Made by a program: the position numbers and the translations under genes
Shown: one piece after another, positions 62,523 through 64,000 of the stretch
How positions within the stretch are numbered: position 1 is the first letter of the stretch
How the letters are laid out: every line of letters begins with the position of its first letter
Origin: Acephala macrosclerotiorum
Taxonomy: Eukaryota; Ascomycota; Leotiomycetes; Helotiales; Mollisiaceae
Direction: 5' to 3'
Length of the DNA stretch: 64,000 bases
Assembly (NCBI GenBank): GCA_014904845.1
Contig: MU119305.1
Span: forward strand, 97,340 to 161,339
Notes under the pieces: generated by a model
Databases searched by the model: none
Told to the model about the DNA's origin: nothing
What the model saw: the letters and a program-made list of their open reading frames with translations, nothing else

Positions 62523-63444
62523 CTTCCTGAGGATGGACATTGAGGGGCATGTATTTGCAGATCTGGAAAACTTGGCGATCCTAGTCCACCGAATTGGAAC
62601 CGAGAAAGTCTATCTTCACTTGACGTGAACTTTAACAGGTTCATCGCGGTGATTGCTCTCTCTTCGGCTTGGCTCATTTCCCCATAAAGCACTGGCGACT
62701 AGTACCGAACGTACAGGTAGTTCTGGCATGTCACCAGTGACCAAAGGGGTACACAGGGTTCTCCACATGCTCTCGAAGAACCATATCTGAAGTTTCAGGT
62801 TGATGACAACCATGACGCTAGTTTGAAACAAGACTTATCCCACCTTCCTAACTCACTGCAGTCCAAGCTCCAATAACCTTAATACATAAGCCTCATTTTA
62901 AGCTTAACGAGCTGGCAGACACTTGCTGGCCGTGGGTGCTCCATTGTACTGCTCTTATCGATTGTTCGATCTTAGCCGGTCCTTGATCTGCTGATCATGC
63001 ATATATATGGCTTCTGGGCAGAAGTCTGCAAGAACCGGGCCTCGGCATTCCATCTTCTAGCAGGCTGATGGCGCAGCTCGCTATCTTATCCAAGACGGCA
63101 AGGGGAAGTTCTTGAGATGCGGTGTGATTTCGTATTCCGATATGGCACGAAGCTCTATATTCTTCCTCCACATAATTGCCTGCATCCTTTGTTATCCCTT
63201 CGGTACCTTCGTGGCCTTCAGTCCTTGGCGTTGAATGTCTCAAAACTTTGCTCCGAGTCAATTGACTTCATGGCTATCATTTTCTCATTTCAGCCTTTGT
63301 CAAAATTCGTCGTGTGCTTCTAGGAAAGCGTTACCACTGAATATGGAGAGCAGCTTTTTATCTACACCTTTGACACGGCTAGGTGATTACACGTGTCAGT
63401 AATGATAGGTGAAGAAAGCTGGCGATGGTAGCGGAGGTTGTCTG
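62523..63444. other. Spacer right of the AT-rich block
   Basis: Short overlapping open frames only; no gene recognised. Confidence 0.35.
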
Positions 63445-63452
63445 TATATAAG
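63445..63452 (+). promoter_or_regulatory. TATA box of the right-edge secreted-protein gene
   Basis: TATATAAG lies 114 nt before the ATG at 63559, with a CCACC/CT-rich leader between. Confidence 0.5.
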
Positions 63453-63558
63453 ATGGTATTTTCCCTCCAGCAAGACCATCCACCATCCAGCATTATCTCC
63501 TTAGTCTTTACCCAATAAAAACTTACCCTCTTTCTAAGCTTCATACTCTATATTCAAC

Positions 63559-63979
63559 ATGATCTCAACACACATTACCGGCCTCATTTTAGCCGCTGCA
63601 TCTCTCATCAGTGCCACACCTATCGTCACCCGCAGCGGAACCATCGACCTCAACAACACTACCTGGTATCCAGGCTACATCCTCAAGCCATACGAAGCTA
63701 TCATATATGGTGAAGACCGCGCTGAGGTCATCCACATCAAGACCTACAACAAGTTGATCGCAGGCCATCTTTACGATGCCAACTCAATGCCTCCAGCTAT
63801 TGATACCTACCACGACAACAGCCTGACATCGACTTCGAAGCTGGAGCCAGCAACATCACTGAACGTGGTCTTGAGGAGCGTGCTTGCCTCTATCGCGTGA
63901 ACACTGTTACAGATACCACGCAGCACTTCCAGGGATGGGGCGTGCAAATGTCTCCTGTCACTTATGCTGGCGGCCCCAA
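63559..63979 (+). pseudogene. Secreted protein gene, 5' part, with a one-base frameshift; continues beyond the window
   Basis: The ATG at 63559 opens a signal peptide (MISTHITGLILAAASLISAT) and a mature region with GTIDLNNTTWYPGYILKPYE. The frame is good up to about 63822. From 63825 the protein-like frame shifts by one base: DIDFEAGASNITERGLEERA and WGVQMSPVTYAGGPK, ending at a GTAAGT donor at 63980. Reading straight on gives a stop at 63900 and no splice site, so a one-base deletion near 63823-63825 (or a sequence error) is most likely. Family not recognised; probably a small secreted protein of unknown function. The remaining exon(s) lie outside the window. Confidence 0.55.
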
Positions 63980-64000
63980 GTAAGTCAAGCTTCAATGTTT

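Overview
The window looks like a chromosome segment of a filamentous ascomycete (Pezizomycotina). Evidence: genes with short introns (mostly about 45-100 nt, GT-AG), Zn(II)2Cys6 and C2H2/fungal-specific-domain regulators, a GPI-anchored GH16 wall enzyme, an SH3-containing RasGEF, small secreted cysteine-rich proteins, and two extremely AT-rich blocks with the signature of repeat-induced point mutation (RIP). The species is not identifiable from sequence alone. Exon structures below were joined by hand from splice motifs and reading frames.

Layout. 0.5-1.9 kb: a GH16 glucanase-like gene (minus). 1.9-5.3 kb: several diverged, broken copies of one unidentified intron-containing gene. 6.9-8.3 kb: two converging decayed genes. 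9.49-11.56 kb: a RIP-mutated TA-flanked transposon with 126-bp terminal inverted repeats. 12.5-15.2 kb: a C2H2/fungal_trans regulator (minus). 15.2-22.7 kb: long gene-poor stretch. 22.7-26.7 kb: a Cdc25-type RasGEF. 30.5-33.5 kb: a disordered nuclear-looking protein with a BTB-like C-terminus. 34.3-35.4 kb: an Rds1-like secreted ferritin-fold protein. 36.5-38.3 kb: an APC-family choline/GABA-type permease.

From about 38.9 kb toward the large AT-rich block the genes become progressively broken: a SET-domain pseudogene, a zinc alcohol dehydrogenase with an internal deletion and frameshift, an intact Zn2Cys6 regulator divergent from it, a second Zn2Cys6 regulator with a stop right after its zinc cluster, one intact 10-cysteine secreted protein and a second secreted protein with an in-frame stop. 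51.53-62.52 kb is an ~11 kb TA-flanked inverted-repeat unit, about 9.6 kb of which is very AT-rich and carries a nested pair of 219-bp direct repeats resembling LTRs. The right edge holds the 5' part of a secreted-protein gene that contains a frameshift and continues past the window.

Working picture (inference): conserved housekeeping and signalling genes occupy the centre, while both flanks are fast-evolving repeat-rich compartments where C-to-T type mutation is eroding duplicated genes and neighbours. No tRNA, rRNA, CRISPR array or replication origin was recognised.
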